Assembly (NCBI RefSeq): GCF_009928425.1
Contig: NZ_JAABNS010000001.1
Span: 3,100,001-3,164,000, forward strand
Reading direction: 5' to 3'
DNA from: Pseudarthrobacter sp. ATCC 49987
GTDB lineage: Bacteria > Actinomycetota > Actinomycetes > Actinomycetales > Micrococcaceae
DNA: 64,000 nucleotides
The notes under the pieces were generated by a model. The model was given only the letters and a program-made list of their open reading frames with translations. It did no database searches and was not told the DNA's origin. Positions 22,226 through 30,554 of this stretch are shown one piece after another. Positions within the stretch are counted from its first letter, which is position 1, and each line of letters opens with the position of its first letter. Both the position numbers and the translations under genes were made by a program.

Positions 22226-24844
22226 GTGAAGGCAATCCGCAGATTTACCGTCCGAACCGTTCTTCCTGAGCCGATCCGGCCGCTGGCCCGGCTGGCCACC
22301 AATCTTCGGTGGTCCTGGCACCTCCCCACGCGCGAGCTTTTCGAGGGCCTGAACCCGAAGATCTGGGCCGAGAGCGGCCACGACCCCGTGACCTTCCTCG
22401 GCCTGGTCAGCAGGGAGGAGCTGCAGCGTCTCGGCGCAGACCAGGACGTGGTGAAGCGTGTCCACGCGGCCGCCGCGGACCTGGACCGGTACCTCGAGCA
22501 GCCCCGCTGGTACCAAAGCCTCGGCGACGGCGCACCGGCGTGCATCGCCTACTTCTCCCCTGAATTCGGTATCACCGAAGTGCTGCCGCAGTACTCCGGC
22601 GGCCTCGGCATCCTCGCCGGCGACCACTTGAAGGCAGCCTCGGACCTTGGTGTGCCGCTGATCGGCGTGGGACTGCTGTACCAGGCCGGCTATTTCAAGC
22701 AGTCGCTCTCCCGCGACGCCTGGCAGCAGGAAACCTATCCGGTCCTGGACCCGGACGGACTGCCCCTGACACTGCTGCGCGAGGCCTCCCCTGACGGCAC
22801 CGGCAAGCCCATCCAGATCTCCCTGCCGCTCCCCAACGGCCGCCGGCTGCTGGCGCACGTCTGGCGCGCCGACGTCGGGCGTGTTCCGCTCCTGCTGCTG
22901 GACTCCAACGTTCCCGGCAACGACGAGGCCGCCCGCGGCATCACCGACCGGCTCTACGGCGGCGGCGGCGACCACCGCCTCCAGCAGGAGCTCCTGCTGG
23001 GCATGGGCGGCGTCAAGGCCTTGCGCGCCTACCAGAAGCTCTCCGGCAGCCCCGCGCCGGAAGTGTTCCACACCAACGAGGGCCATGCCGGGTTCCTGGG
23101 AGTGGAGCGGATCCAGGAAATGATGTCCGCCGCGGAACCGCTGAGCTGGGACGAGGCGCTGGCCGCCGGCCGTGCTTCCACCGTGTTCACGACCCATACC
23201 CCGGTGCCGGCCGGCATTGACCGCTTCGAGATCTCGCAGATCCAGCACTTCTTCGACGCCGGGCTGGCTCCCGACGTGCCCGTGGGCAAAATCCTGAACC
23301 TCGGCCGCGAGGACTACACCGACGGCAATCCGTTCGTCTTCAACATGGCCGTGATGGGCCTGCGGCTGGCGCAGCGCGCCAACGGCGTGGCCAAGCTGCA
23401 CGGCGTGGTCTCCCGCGGCATGTTCTCCGCGTTGTGGCCAGGATTCGATCACTCCGAGGTGCCCATCACCTCGGTCACCAACGGCGTGCACGTGCCCACC
23501 TGGGTGGATCCGCGGGTGTCCGCACTGGCGCGCGAGCAGTTCGGCCCGGACGCGGAAACGCAGGGCCGCTGGGACCTCGCCTATAACGTCAGCGACGAGG
23601 ACGTCTGGGCCCTCCGCCGCGAGATGCGGGTGTCCCTCGTGGAGGACGTGCGGCGCCGCCTCCGGGCAGCCTGGAAGAAGCGCGGGGCGGCCGACGCCGA
23701 GCTCGCGTGGACGGACTCCGTGCTGGACCCGGACATCCTGACCATCGGTTTCGCCCGGCGTGTGCCGACCTACAAGCGGCTCACCCTGATGCTGCGCGAG
23801 CCCGAGCGGCTCAAGGCCCTGCTGCTGCACAAGACGCACCCGATCCAGCTGGTCATCGCGGGCAAGTCGCACCCGGCCGACGACGCGGGCAAGAAGATGA
23901 TCCAGGACCTCGTCCGGTTCACCGACGACCCGGCGGTGCGGCACCGGATCGCGTTCCTGCCGAACTATGACATCGCCATGGCCCGGACCCTTTTCCCGGG
24001 GTGCGATGTCTGGCTGAACAACCCGCTGCGTCCGCTCGAGGCCTGCGGCACCTCCGGCATGAAGGCCGCCCTGAACGGCTCGCTCAATCTCTCGGTCCTG
24101 GACGGCTGGTGGGACGAGATGTACGACGGCGAAAACGGCTGGGCGATTCCGACCGCCAACAACGACGCGTCCCCGGAGGAACGCGACGACATCGAGGCTG
24201 CGGCGCTGTATGAGCTGCTGGAGACGCAGGTGGCCCCCCGCTTCTACGGGCTGACAGTGTCCGACGGCGCCGGCGCGGCAGGGCCCTCGACGTCCGGTCC
24301 GCAGGCTGTTCCCACGCACTGGGTCTCGATGATCAAGCACACCATGTCGCATCTGGGCCCGGCAGTCTCCGCGGAGCGGATGCTCCAGGACTACGTCAAC
24401 GTCCTGTACCGTCCTGCCGCCGTCGCCGGCCGCCGGGCCGGGGCGGACAACTATGCCGAGGCCAAGTCCCTCGCGGCCTGGGTTTCCCGGGTCCGGGCCG
24501 CCTGGCCGCAGATCCAGGTGGAGCACGTGGACTCCGTGGGCGTCTCGGAAGACCCGCAAATCGGCGACATCCTCCAGGTCAACGCCTACGTCGCCCTGCA
24601 CGACCTCACCCCGGATGATGTTTCGGTGGAGGTCGCCTACGGCAAGGCAGAGGACAGCGACGAACTGGCCGACGTCACAGTGGCGGAGCTGAAGGCGGTT
24701 GAAGACCTCGGCAAGGGCCGGCACCTTTTCAGCGGCACCCTGGTCATCGACCGGTCCGGCTCCTTCGGCTACACCGTCCGTGTGCTCCCGAAGCACGAGG
24801 CGCTGGCGTCCAAGGCGGAACTTGGACTGATCGTCAACGCCTGA
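22226..24844 (+). CDS. glgP: Alpha-glucan (glycogen) phosphorylase, GlgP
   Basis: A GT35 phosphorylase (872 aa) of the short actinobacterial alpha-glucan phosphorylase type, releasing glucose-1-phosphate from glycogen-like polymer. An N-terminal DUF3417-like helical part (RPLARLATNLRWSWHLPTRE) is followed by AYFSPEFGITEVLPQYSGGL, VFTTHTPVPAGIDRF and the pyridoxal-phosphate site CGTSGMKAALNG with its Lys near residue 612. I chose GTG 22226 (MKAIRRFTVRTVLPEPI) over a TTG at 22205: TAGTGT lies 7 nt before it, fitting a leaderless start, and the protein then begins at the conserved segment. It diverges from glgE across 143 bp, so synthesis and degradation share a control region. Confidence 0.92.
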   Translation: MKAIRRFTVRTVLPEPIRPLARLATNLRWSWHLPTRELFEGLNPKIWAESGHDPVTFLGLVSREELQRLGADQDVVKRVHAAAADLDRYLEQPRWYQSLGDGAPACIAYFSPEFGITEVLPQYSGGLGILAGDHLKAASDLGVPLIGVGLLYQAGYFKQSLSRDAWQQETYPVLDPDGLPLTLLREASPDGTGKPIQISLPLPNGRRLLAHVWRADVGRVPLLLLDSNVPGNDEAARGITDRLYGGGGDHRLQQELLLGMGGVKALRAYQKLSGSPAPEVFHTNEGHAGFLGVERIQEMMSAAEPLSWDEALAAGRASTVFTTHTPVPAGIDRFEISQIQHFFDAGLAPDVPVGKILNLGREDYTDGNPFVFNMAVMGLRLAQRANGVAKLHGVVSRGMFSALWPGFDHSEVPITSVTNGVHVPTWVDPRVSALAREQFGPDAETQGRWDLAYNVSDEDVWALRREMRVSLVEDVRRRLRAAWKKRGAADAELAWTDSVLDPDILTIGFARRVPTYKRLTLMLREPERLKALLLHKTHPIQLVIAGKSHPADDAGKKMIQDLVRFTDDPAVRHRIAFLPNYDIAMARTLFPGCDVWLNNPLRPLEACGTSGMKAALNGSLNLSVLDGWWDEMYDGENGWAIPTANNDASPEERDDIEAAALYELLETQVAPRFYGLTVSDGAGAAGPSTSGPQAVPTHWVSMIKHTMSHLGPAVSAERMLQDYVNVLYRPAAVAGRRAGADNYAEAKSLAAWVSRVRAAWPQIQVEHVDSVGVSEDPQIGDILQVNAYVALHDLTPDDVSVEVAYGKAEDSDELADVTVAELKAVEDLGKGRHLFSGTLVIDRSGSFGYTVRVLPKHEALASKAELGLIVNA

Positions 24845-24871
24845 CACCTGCCGGCCGACCGCACGACGAAG

Positions 24872-24904
24872 AGCGCCGCAACCCGGTACCCGGGCTGCGG
24901 CGCT
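24872..24904. terminator. Convergent terminator between glgP and the barstar gene
   Basis: AGCGCCGCA/TGCGGCGCT closes an inner CCCGG/CCGGG stem. It lies between converging genes (glgP stop at 24844, barstar stop at 24921), so it can serve both strands. Confidence 0.6.
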
Positions 24905-24920
24905 GTTGTCTGTTGCGGGC

Positions 24921-25277
24921 TTACAGGCAGACGGCGATGACAGCCAGGTTCTTGCCGGCATAGCGTTCGGCGTCCTGCAGGATTTCGCAGATGACGCCGA
25001 AGGAGCGGTCCGAGCGGAAAACGGCCGGGACCTCCCAGATGAAGGTGATCGGGCTCTGGCCGTCGTCGGAAACGGCATCGGCGAAGTCGTGCAGGGAGTC
25101 GTTGAGGGCATCCAGGTTCACGCCGTAGTCCGCCGGGAAGTCCAGCGTTTCCGCGAACGTCTCGAGCACGGTCCGCTTGGTGTCGGCGGCGGGAATCAAC
25201 ACCGCGCGCCGCCCGGCGTCGGCCGCCAGCGCCTGCAGTTCCTCGACGGTCCAGGTGTCTGCGGAGTATATCTTCAT
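24921..25277 (-). CDS. Barstar-family ribonuclease inhibitor
   Basis: A 118-residue barstar-like protein, the intracellular antidote to a secreted guanyl-specific RNase. Barstar features are a first strand MKIYSADTWTVEELQALAAD, then VLETFAETLDFPADYGVNLDALNDSLHDF (the helix 2 / binding-loop region with the conserved Asn-Leu-Asp-Ala-Leu), and FIWEVPAVFR. No signal peptide, consistent with a cytosolic inhibitor. I chose ATG 25277; the frame is open further upstream but overlaps the RNase. It starts 7 bp after the RNase stop, so the two are surely cotranscribed, RNase first. Complex formation with that RNase is inferred from adjacency and family. Confidence 0.87.
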   Translation of the reverse strand: MKIYSADTWTVEELQALAADAGRRAVLIPAADTKRTVLETFAETLDFPADYGVNLDALNDSLHDFADAVSDDGQSPITFIWEVPAVFRSDRSFGVICEILQDAERYAGKNLAVIAVCL

Positions 25278-25284
25278 GGGTTCC

Positions 25285-25806
25285 CTACTTGCCTTCGATA
25301 ATGAATCTGAACGAGTTGTAATGGTCCGCCGTGTAGTACTTTTCGCCGGCTTCTCCGGCCACGATCCGGCGGGCGCCGCGGTCGGACTCCCCCGGGGTCC
25401 TGACCGTATATTCCTTGTAGTAGCCGGAGGATTTCCGGGGAAGAACACGCTCGAAATTGCCGAACGTGACGTCAACCCTGGCATACGGGTAGGGCCCGCC
25501 CTGGGCGATGAGCGCCAGGGTCTGGCGGGCTTCGGCGGGAAGTTCGGAGGCCTTCACCTCCGGCAGCCCGGATGGGTTGGCGACCGCGGCCGGGGCCGCC
25601 GGGGCGGGAGCACGGGACTGCGCTGGGTCTGACTGGATGGGGCTTGACTGGATGGGGCTTGACTGGATGGGGCTTGACTGGATGGGGCCTGGCTGCGTGG
25701 GGCCGGCCGGGGCGCTCCCGGTCGGCGGGACCCCTGTCAGGACGAACGCCAGTACCGCCAGTCCGACCAGCAGGGCAAGCAGGGCCGTCAGCCGCTGGAC
25801 CTTCAT
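25285..25806 (-). CDS. Secreted guanyl-specific ribonuclease (RNase Sa/barnase superfamily)
   Basis: A 173-residue exported RNase of the Streptomyces RNase Sa type. Residues 1-28 form a signal peptide or N-terminal anchor (KVQRLTALLALLVGLAVLAF); about 29-75 are a Pro/Ser/Gln linker with exact QSSPI repeats; the catalytic domain runs from about 78 to the end. Family landmarks are LPAEARQTLALIAQGGPYPY, GYYKEYTV, RGARRIV and YYTADHY, giving the predicted triad Glu132, Arg147 and His162, spaced as in RNase Sa. The barstar gene follows 7 bp later. The pair could act in nutrient RNA scavenging or against competitors; context does not decide. It is 32 bp after glgX and may share its transcript. Confidence 0.87.
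   Translation of the reverse strand: MKVQRLTALLALLVGLAVLAFVLTGVPPTGSAPAGPTQPGPIQSSPIQSSPIQSSPIQSDPAQSRAPAPAAPAAVANPSGLPEVKASELPAEARQTLALIAQGGPYPYARVDVTFGNFERVLPRKSSGYYKEYTVRTPGESDRGARRIVAGEAGEKYYTADHYNSFRFIIEGK
25631..25690. repeat. Four 15-bp tandem repeats inside the RNase linker
   Basis: GACTGGATGGGGCTT occurs four times head to tail (the last copy has one change). On the coding strand each unit encodes five residues (QSSPI), so copy-number change keeps frame and alters only the spacer between membrane/signal region and RNase domain. Confidence 0.9.
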
Positions 25807-25838
25807 CTTTCGTTCCTTATGCCTGAACCGGGGCCAGG

Positions 25839-27953
25839 CTACGTGCGGTAGATGTTGATGGAGTTGGCCTGCACGACGTCCCGTTCCCCCGAAGCGACGC
25901 GGACGCCCTGGCGCCGGTCGTGGAGCTCGGAGGTGGTCAGGCGCAGTTCGAAGAGCCGGTTGCCGGTTCCGTCCTCGTTGCTCAGCAGCGGCAGGTTGAC
26001 CTTGACGTCCTGGGAGCCGCCGTTGACCACCACCAGTCCGTCGACGTGGCCGTCGTCGGAACCGAGCAGGAGCTGCACCACCCGGTGCCCCGGATCCTGC
26101 CATCGCTCCCCGGCCATGGGCTCGCCGCGCTCGTCGAACCAGTGGAAGTAGGACTGCTTTTCGCGCGTCGGGTAGTCATGCGGCTGCCCGGCGAGGAATT
26201 CCTTGCGGAGCCGGATCACGCGCTTGGTGGTGCGCAGCATCGAATGCGCCTCGGGAGTGCTGGTCCAATCGATCCAGGTGATGGGATTGTCCTGGCAGTA
26301 AGCGTTGTTGTTGCCCTGCTGGGTGCGGCCGATCTCGTCGCCGGCGGTGATCATGGGTACGCCCTGGGAGATCATCAGCGAAGCCATCAGGTTGCGGCTG
26401 GCCTGCGCCCGCCGGGCGAGGATGTCCTCGTCCTCGGTGGGGCCCTCGAAGCCGTGGTTGTAGCTGCGGTTGTCGCCGTGTCCGTCACGGTTCTGTTCGC
26501 CGTTGGCCTCGTTGTGCTTGCGGTCGTAGGACACGAGGTCGGCCAGGGTGAACCCGTCGTGGGCGGTGACGAGGTTGACCGAGGCGAGCCGGGACCGGCC
26601 TGACGGCTCAAACAGGTTTGCGGAGCCGGAAAGGGCGTCCGCGAGGCGGGCCACGGAGCCGCCCTGCCCGCCGCCGTCGATCGCGGCGCGGTCGGCGAGC
26701 CAGAAGCTGCGGACGGCGTCGCGGAAGTGATCGTTCCAGTCGACCCAGCCGGCCGGGAAGCGGCCGGTCTGCCAGCCTCCGTAGCCGATGTCCCAGGGCT
26801 CGGCGATGAGCTTCGTGGCGGACAGTACGGGGTCGGCGCCGATCGCAACCAGGAACGGGTGCCGGGGATCGAACTCGTTGGCGGCGTTGCGCGCCAGCGT
26901 CACCGCGAGGTCGAAGCGGAAGCCATCGATGTGGAACTCGGTCACCCAGTAGCGCAGGGAATCCAGCACCAGCTGGACCACGCGGGGCTCGCCGAAGTTC
27001 AGGCTGTTGCCGCAGCCGGTGGTGTCCACGTACTTGCCGTGGCCGTCATTGCGGTAGTACGTCATCTCGCCCAGGCCACGGAAACTGAGGGTCCGGCCGT
27101 CCCGGCCGCCCTCCGCAGTGTGGTTGTAAACGACGTCGAGGATGACCTCCAGTCCGGCGGCATGCAGCAGCTTGACCATGCCCTTGAACTCATCCTGGAC
27201 GGCCTTCGGGCCGGCGGCCTGCGCCGCCTCGGTGGCGTAGCCGGGGTGCGGGGCGAAGAACGCGGCCGTGTTGTAGCCCCAGTAGTTCGTCATGCCGAGA
27301 TTCTGCAGGTGCGGTTCGTCCACGTGGAAGTGCACCGGCAGGAGCTGGACAGCTGTGATCCCCAGCGCGATCAGGTGCTCGATCATGGCCGGGTGCGCCA
27401 GGCCTGCGTAGGTGCCCTGGAGGTCCTGGGGGATGTCGGGGTGCAGTTTGGTTTGGCCGCGGACGTGGGCCTCGTAGATGATGGTGTTGCGCCAGAGAAT
27501 CCTGGGGCCGCGGTCCGTGCCCCAATCGAAGCCGCTCTCCACCCGGACGCTCGTGATGAAATCCTCGCGCTCATCCACTGCCCGGCCGTAGGGGTCCAGG
27601 AGCAGCGGCTGCTCGCCGTCGGCGTCGAAATCCGTGGCGGGCATGGACAGCGGGAGCGCCTCGTGGTCCGGGGTGGCACGGAATCCGTAGCGCGAACCGG
27701 CCGGCATGCCTTCGACGATGCCGTGGTGCACACCGTCGGTCACGTTCGGCAGGGTTTTCAATTGCCAGGCGCCGCCGGGCGCCTGGAAGGCAATTTCGAG
27801 GGTCGTCACGCCGGGCGCGTAGACAGCCACATTCGCGAAGGCACCCCGAGGATCGTCCGTTGCCGGCGAACCGGTGCACGGAACGCTGATTCCCAGCGGA
27901 AACGCACGCGAGGCGTCTACGGTGGAAGCTGTGTCTACAGAGGGCATAACCAT
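25839..27953 (-). CDS. glgX: Glycogen debranching enzyme (GlgX, isoamylase type)
   Basis: A 704-residue GH13_11 enzyme that cleaves alpha-1,6 branches of phosphorylase-limit glucan. An N-terminal CBM48-like domain (GAFANVAVYAPGVTTLEIAF) precedes the barrel, which shows VILDVVYNHTAEG, nucleophile region FHIDGFRFDLAVTLARN, acid/base region LIAEPWDIGYGGWQ and VTAHDGFTLADLVSYDRKHNEANGE, the GlgX-specific loop region. A C-terminal beta domain follows. The ATG at 27953 has TAAACT exactly 7 nt upstream, so the mRNA is likely leaderless. It works with GlgP, encoded 1 kb away on the other strand. The RNase/barstar pair follows closely on the same strand. Confidence 0.93.
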   Translation of the reverse strand: MVMPSVDTASTVDASRAFPLGISVPCTGSPATDDPRGAFANVAVYAPGVTTLEIAFQAPGGAWQLKTLPNVTDGVHHGIVEGMPAGSRYGFRATPDHEALPLSMPATDFDADGEQPLLLDPYGRAVDEREDFITSVRVESGFDWGTDRGPRILWRNTIIYEAHVRGQTKLHPDIPQDLQGTYAGLAHPAMIEHLIALGITAVQLLPVHFHVDEPHLQNLGMTNYWGYNTAAFFAPHPGYATEAAQAAGPKAVQDEFKGMVKLLHAAGLEVILDVVYNHTAEGGRDGRTLSFRGLGEMTYYRNDGHGKYVDTTGCGNSLNFGEPRVVQLVLDSLRYWVTEFHIDGFRFDLAVTLARNAANEFDPRHPFLVAIGADPVLSATKLIAEPWDIGYGGWQTGRFPAGWVDWNDHFRDAVRSFWLADRAAIDGGGQGGSVARLADALSGSANLFEPSGRSRLASVNLVTAHDGFTLADLVSYDRKHNEANGEQNRDGHGDNRSYNHGFEGPTEDEDILARRAQASRNLMASLMISQGVPMITAGDEIGRTQQGNNNAYCQDNPITWIDWTSTPEAHSMLRTTKRVIRLRKEFLAGQPHDYPTREKQSYFHWFDERGEPMAGERWQDPGHRVVQLLLGSDDGHVDGLVVVNGGSQDVKVNLPLLSNEDGTGNRLFELRLTTSELHDRRQGVRVASGERDVVQANSINIYRT

Positions 27954-28069
27954 TGCTTAAAGTTTAGCGGGGCCGATCAAATAGCCCCGGATTCTGATTT
28001 CCTGACGAAGAGCAGTGTACGGAATAGCGGCGTTGCATACAGGAACAGGCGCCACAATTGGAGGTAACA

Positions 28070-28873
28070 GTGCTCATTGCACTCGCTCAAATCATTACCG
28101 GACGCGACCTTGCCGGAAATCTTGCCCTGGTGGCGGACCATGCCGCCCGGGCCAAGGCCGGCGGCGCGGAGCTCGTGGTGTTCCCCGAGGCCACGATGCG
28201 CGCGTTCGGCAATTCGCTGCTGGACATCGCCGAGCCGCTCGACGGCCCATGGGCATCGCGGGTGCGCGCCATCGCGGCGGAACAGGACATCGTGATCGTC
28301 ACCGGGATGTTCACCCCGGGGACGGCGGGCGACGGCAGCAAGGTGCGCAACACCCTCCTGGTCACCGGCCGGGGCATCGAGGCCAGCTACGACAAGATCC
28401 ATCTCTTCGACGCCTTTGGTTTCGCGGAATCGGACACTGTCGACGCCGGCGCCGAGCCCGTCACCTTTGAATTCCACGGCGTGACGTTCGGCCTGGCCAC
28501 CTGCTACGACATCCGATTCCCGGACCTCTTCACCGAGAATGCGGACCGCGGAGCCGATATCAACATTGTCTGCGCCTCGTGGGGATCCGGTCCGGGCAAG
28601 GCCGAGCAATGGAAGCTTCTGGCCCGCGCCCGCGCCCTGGACTCCACCACCTTCATCCTCGCCTGCGGCCAGGGCGACCCGGCCAGCCAGGGAATCGAGC
28701 CCAAAGGCGCGGCGCCCACCGGCGTCGGACACTCTGTTGTCGTCTCCCCCCTCGGAGAAGTCCTCGAAGAGCTCGACGCCGCCCCCGGCCTGCTCTTCGC
28801 CGACCTGGACACCGCCGTCGTCAAGGAAGCCCGGGCCAAACTCCCGGTCCTCGCCAACCGCCACAAGTTCTAG
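28070..28873 (+). CDS. Carbon-nitrogen hydrolase (nitrilase superfamily)
   Basis: A 267-residue amidase of the nitrilase superfamily, in the group that hydrolyses deaminated glutathione or omega-amides. The Glu-Lys-Cys triad is visible: VFPEATM (Glu about 41), ASYDKIHLFDAFG (Lys about 109) and LATCYDIRFPDLF (Cys about 145). I chose GTG 28070 because GGAGGT at 28060-28065 is a strong ribosome-binding site; an upstream TTG would overlap it. It diverges from glgX across about 115 bp. The substrate is not determined by sequence; an Nit1/Nit2-like repair function is possible. Confidence 0.87.
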   Translation: MLIALAQIITGRDLAGNLALVADHAARAKAGGAELVVFPEATMRAFGNSLLDIAEPLDGPWASRVRAIAAEQDIVIVTGMFTPGTAGDGSKVRNTLLVTGRGIEASYDKIHLFDAFGFAESDTVDAGAEPVTFEFHGVTFGLATCYDIRFPDLFTENADRGADINIVCASWGSGPGKAEQWKLLARARALDSTTFILACGQGDPASQGIEPKGAAPTGVGHSVVVSPLGEVLEELDAAPGLLFADLDTAVVKEARAKLPVLANRHKF

Positions 28874-28893
28874 GCGTCCCGCCGGGTTCTCCG

Positions 28894-28959
28894 TGGTCAC
28901 CTTCCCCGGACACCGGCGCCGTGCCCTGGCCACCTTCCGCGGACACCGGCGCCTTGCCG
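28894..28959. repeat. Two 33-bp direct repeats
   Basis: Copies at 28894-28926 and 28927-28959 share TGG-CACCTTCC-CGGACACCGGCGCC with four differences. They lie just after the nitrilase gene; the second copy runs into the left arm of the inverted-repeat element. Confidence 0.7.
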
Positions 28960-29382
28960 TCGCTTAGACACCTCCCGACGCCTCCTTCGGCCGCGGACGG
29001 CCTCATCCGGCTCTGGTCGGCGATGCGCTCCTGGCAAGACCTCGGCGCCCGCTTGAATGTCCGGCACCCGGCGTCGGGGTACTTGAAAGAACCGACGCTC
29101 CCCCACCTTTCGCAGTTTAAATGGAAACGCTCCCTCACGATACGTGAGAGGGCGTTTCCTGACTTTCCACCAAACGTGCGGGAGCGTTTCCCTATCTGTC
29201 GCCAAGGGTGCGGGAGAGTCAGAGCCGGTGCCGGCGTTTTGCTAAGGAGCGCATCGCCGACCAAAGCGGAGTGAGGCCGCCCGCCGCCGAGCGCACAGCG
29301 TCGGGAGGAAGGGAAGCCCCGAGGGCCCCGAACTGAGCTTGCGAAGTTTGGGAAGGGGCTGACCGCTAAGCGACGGCAAAGC
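28951..29382. repeat. Long imperfect inverted-repeat element, noncoding
   Basis: The left arm (28951-29040) and right arm (29236-29382) are imperfect reverse complements: GCCTTGCCGTCGCTTAG against GCTAAGCGACGGCAAAGC, CCTCCCGACGC against GCGTCGGGAGG, and CTGGTCGGCGATGCGCTCCT against AGGAGCGCATCGCCGACCAA. The right arm carries about 50 extra bases. The centre holds a strong hairpin (29123-29159) and three 32-bp units starting at 29143, 29175 and 29207, the first two sharing GCGTTTCC. The 570-bp gap between the nitrilase and rlmB genes contains no gene I would support. It could be a MITE-like or REP-like element; no transposase or target duplication is evident. Confidence 0.65.
29123..29159. repeat. 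Central 17-bp hairpin of the element
   Basis: GGAAACGC.CCCTCACG pairs with CGTGAG.GGGCGTTTCC over 17 positions with one mismatch and one G-T, around a 3-nt ATA loop. No T tract follows on either strand, so it is not a standard terminator. Confidence 0.75.
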
Positions 29383-29444
29383 TCTGGTTCCGGCGGACCC
29401 AACCACACGGGCGACGGGGGCGGAACCGCAGCAACCAGCGAAGG

Positions 29445-30431
29445 TTACTTGACTGCCCGCTGGCGGGAGATCTCGTACAGGGAGATGCCGACCGCCATGG
29501 AGGCGTTGAGCGACTCCATCGCCGAGTCGATCGGGATGGAAACGATCTGGTCGCAGTTTTCGCGGACCAGGCGGCTGAGGCCCTTGCCCTCGGAACCCAC
29601 GACGATGCAGACCGGCTCGGTGGCCAGGGCAAGGTCGGGCAGCGAGACGTCGCCGTCGCCGTCGAGACCCAGAACATAGATGCCCATGTTCTTGAACGCC
29701 TTCAGCGTGTTGTTCAGGTTGGCCGCGCGTGCCACGGGGACGCGGACGGCCGCACCGGCGCTGGTCTTCCAGGCGGAGGCGGTGACGCCGACGGAGCGGC
29801 GCTCCGGGACGATCACGCCGTGGCCGCTGAACGCCGAGACGGAGCGGATGATCGCGCCGAGGTTGCGGGGGTCGGTGATGCCGTCGAGGGCGACGAAGAG
29901 GGGCGCGTTGGAGACGTGGCCGCGCTTCCAGCTTTCAAGGGTTTCCTCGGCAAGCTCGTAGGCGTCCTGGTATTCGTACGGCGGGATCTGCAGCACGAGG
30001 CCCTGGTGGATGGCGTCGTCGGTCATCCGGTCCAGCTCGGGCTTGCCGGTTTCGAGCAGCGGAATGCCGCGCTCGGCAGCCAGCTTGAGGGACTCCTTGA
30101 CGCGGTCATCCATCTCGATGCGGATGGCCACGTGCAGGGCCTTGGCCGGGATGCCGGCGCGCAGCGCCTCCACGACCGAGTTGCGTCCGGTGACGACTTC
30201 CTCGGTGGCGCGGCCCTTGGGGCCGGAACGGGCGCCGGCGTTGCGCGGGGCTCCCGGGCGCTTGGCCGCGGAGCGTTCCGCGAGCTGCTTGTTCTTGTGG
30301 GCCTTGTGGTAGGGACGGTCCTCCGCCTTGGGAGTGGGGCCCTTGCCCTCGAGGGCCTTGCGGCCGTGGCCGCCAGTTCCGACAGTGGGGCCCTTCTTCA
30401 TTTTGACCGACCGGCGACCGTTGTTGGCCAT
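29445..30431 (-). CDS. rlmB: 23S rRNA (guanosine-2'-O)-methyltransferase, RlmB/TrmH family
   Basis: A SPOUT methyltransferase (328 aa) that 2'-O-methylates a guanosine of 23S rRNA. The N-terminal 80 residues are a Lys/Arg/Gly-rich extension (ANNGRRSVKMKKGPTVGTGG), then an L30e-like substrate domain (VVTGRNSVVEALRAGIPAKA) and the SPOUT domain with motif 1 DPRNLGAIIRSVSAF, motif 2 VVGSEGKGLSRLVRENCD and motif 3 SLNASMAVGISLYE, which form the trefoil-knot S-adenosylmethionine site. I chose ATG 30431 over GTG 30440 because an AAGGG ribosome-binding site is properly spaced to it. It follows cysS by 124 bp, the usual actinobacterial order. Confidence 0.92.
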   Translation of the reverse strand: MANNGRRSVKMKKGPTVGTGGHGRKALEGKGPTPKAEDRPYHKAHKNKQLAERSAAKRPGAPRNAGARSGPKGRATEEVVTGRNSVVEALRAGIPAKALHVAIRIEMDDRVKESLKLAAERGIPLLETGKPELDRMTDDAIHQGLVLQIPPYEYQDAYELAEETLESWKRGHVSNAPLFVALDGITDPRNLGAIIRSVSAFSGHGVIVPERRSVGVTASAWKTSAGAAVRVPVARAANLNNTLKAFKNMGIYVLGLDGDGDVSLPDLALATEPVCIVVGSEGKGLSRLVRENCDQIVSIPIDSAMESLNASMAVGISLYEISRQRAVK

Positions 30432-30554
30432 AAGTTTCACCCTTTTAAATACGCGATTCGTTAATAAGTCTGAACTCCAGTCTACTGACTCGAGTTAAAT
30501 CCTCGACCGCAGGGCTTGGCGGGGTCCCGGCTCAGCGCCCGGAACGGTGTCGAC

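Noticed and set aside
22208..25111. A 967-codon open frame on minus opposite glgP
   Set aside because: It is a GC-rich antisense shadow. The plus strand encodes an unmistakable phosphorylase with its PLP site, while the minus translation is low-complexity Gly/Arg/Val/His sequence without motifs.
29143..29238. Three 32-bp units considered as a small CRISPR array
   Set aside because: The units are head to tail with no spacers of different sequence, they diverge strongly in their second halves, and there are no cas genes.
28821..29408. A 195-codon minus-strand frame across the inverted-repeat element
   Set aside because: It runs from the right arm through the hairpin and left arm and direct repeats; the residues simply mirror the DNA repeats, with no family motif and no ribosome-binding site.
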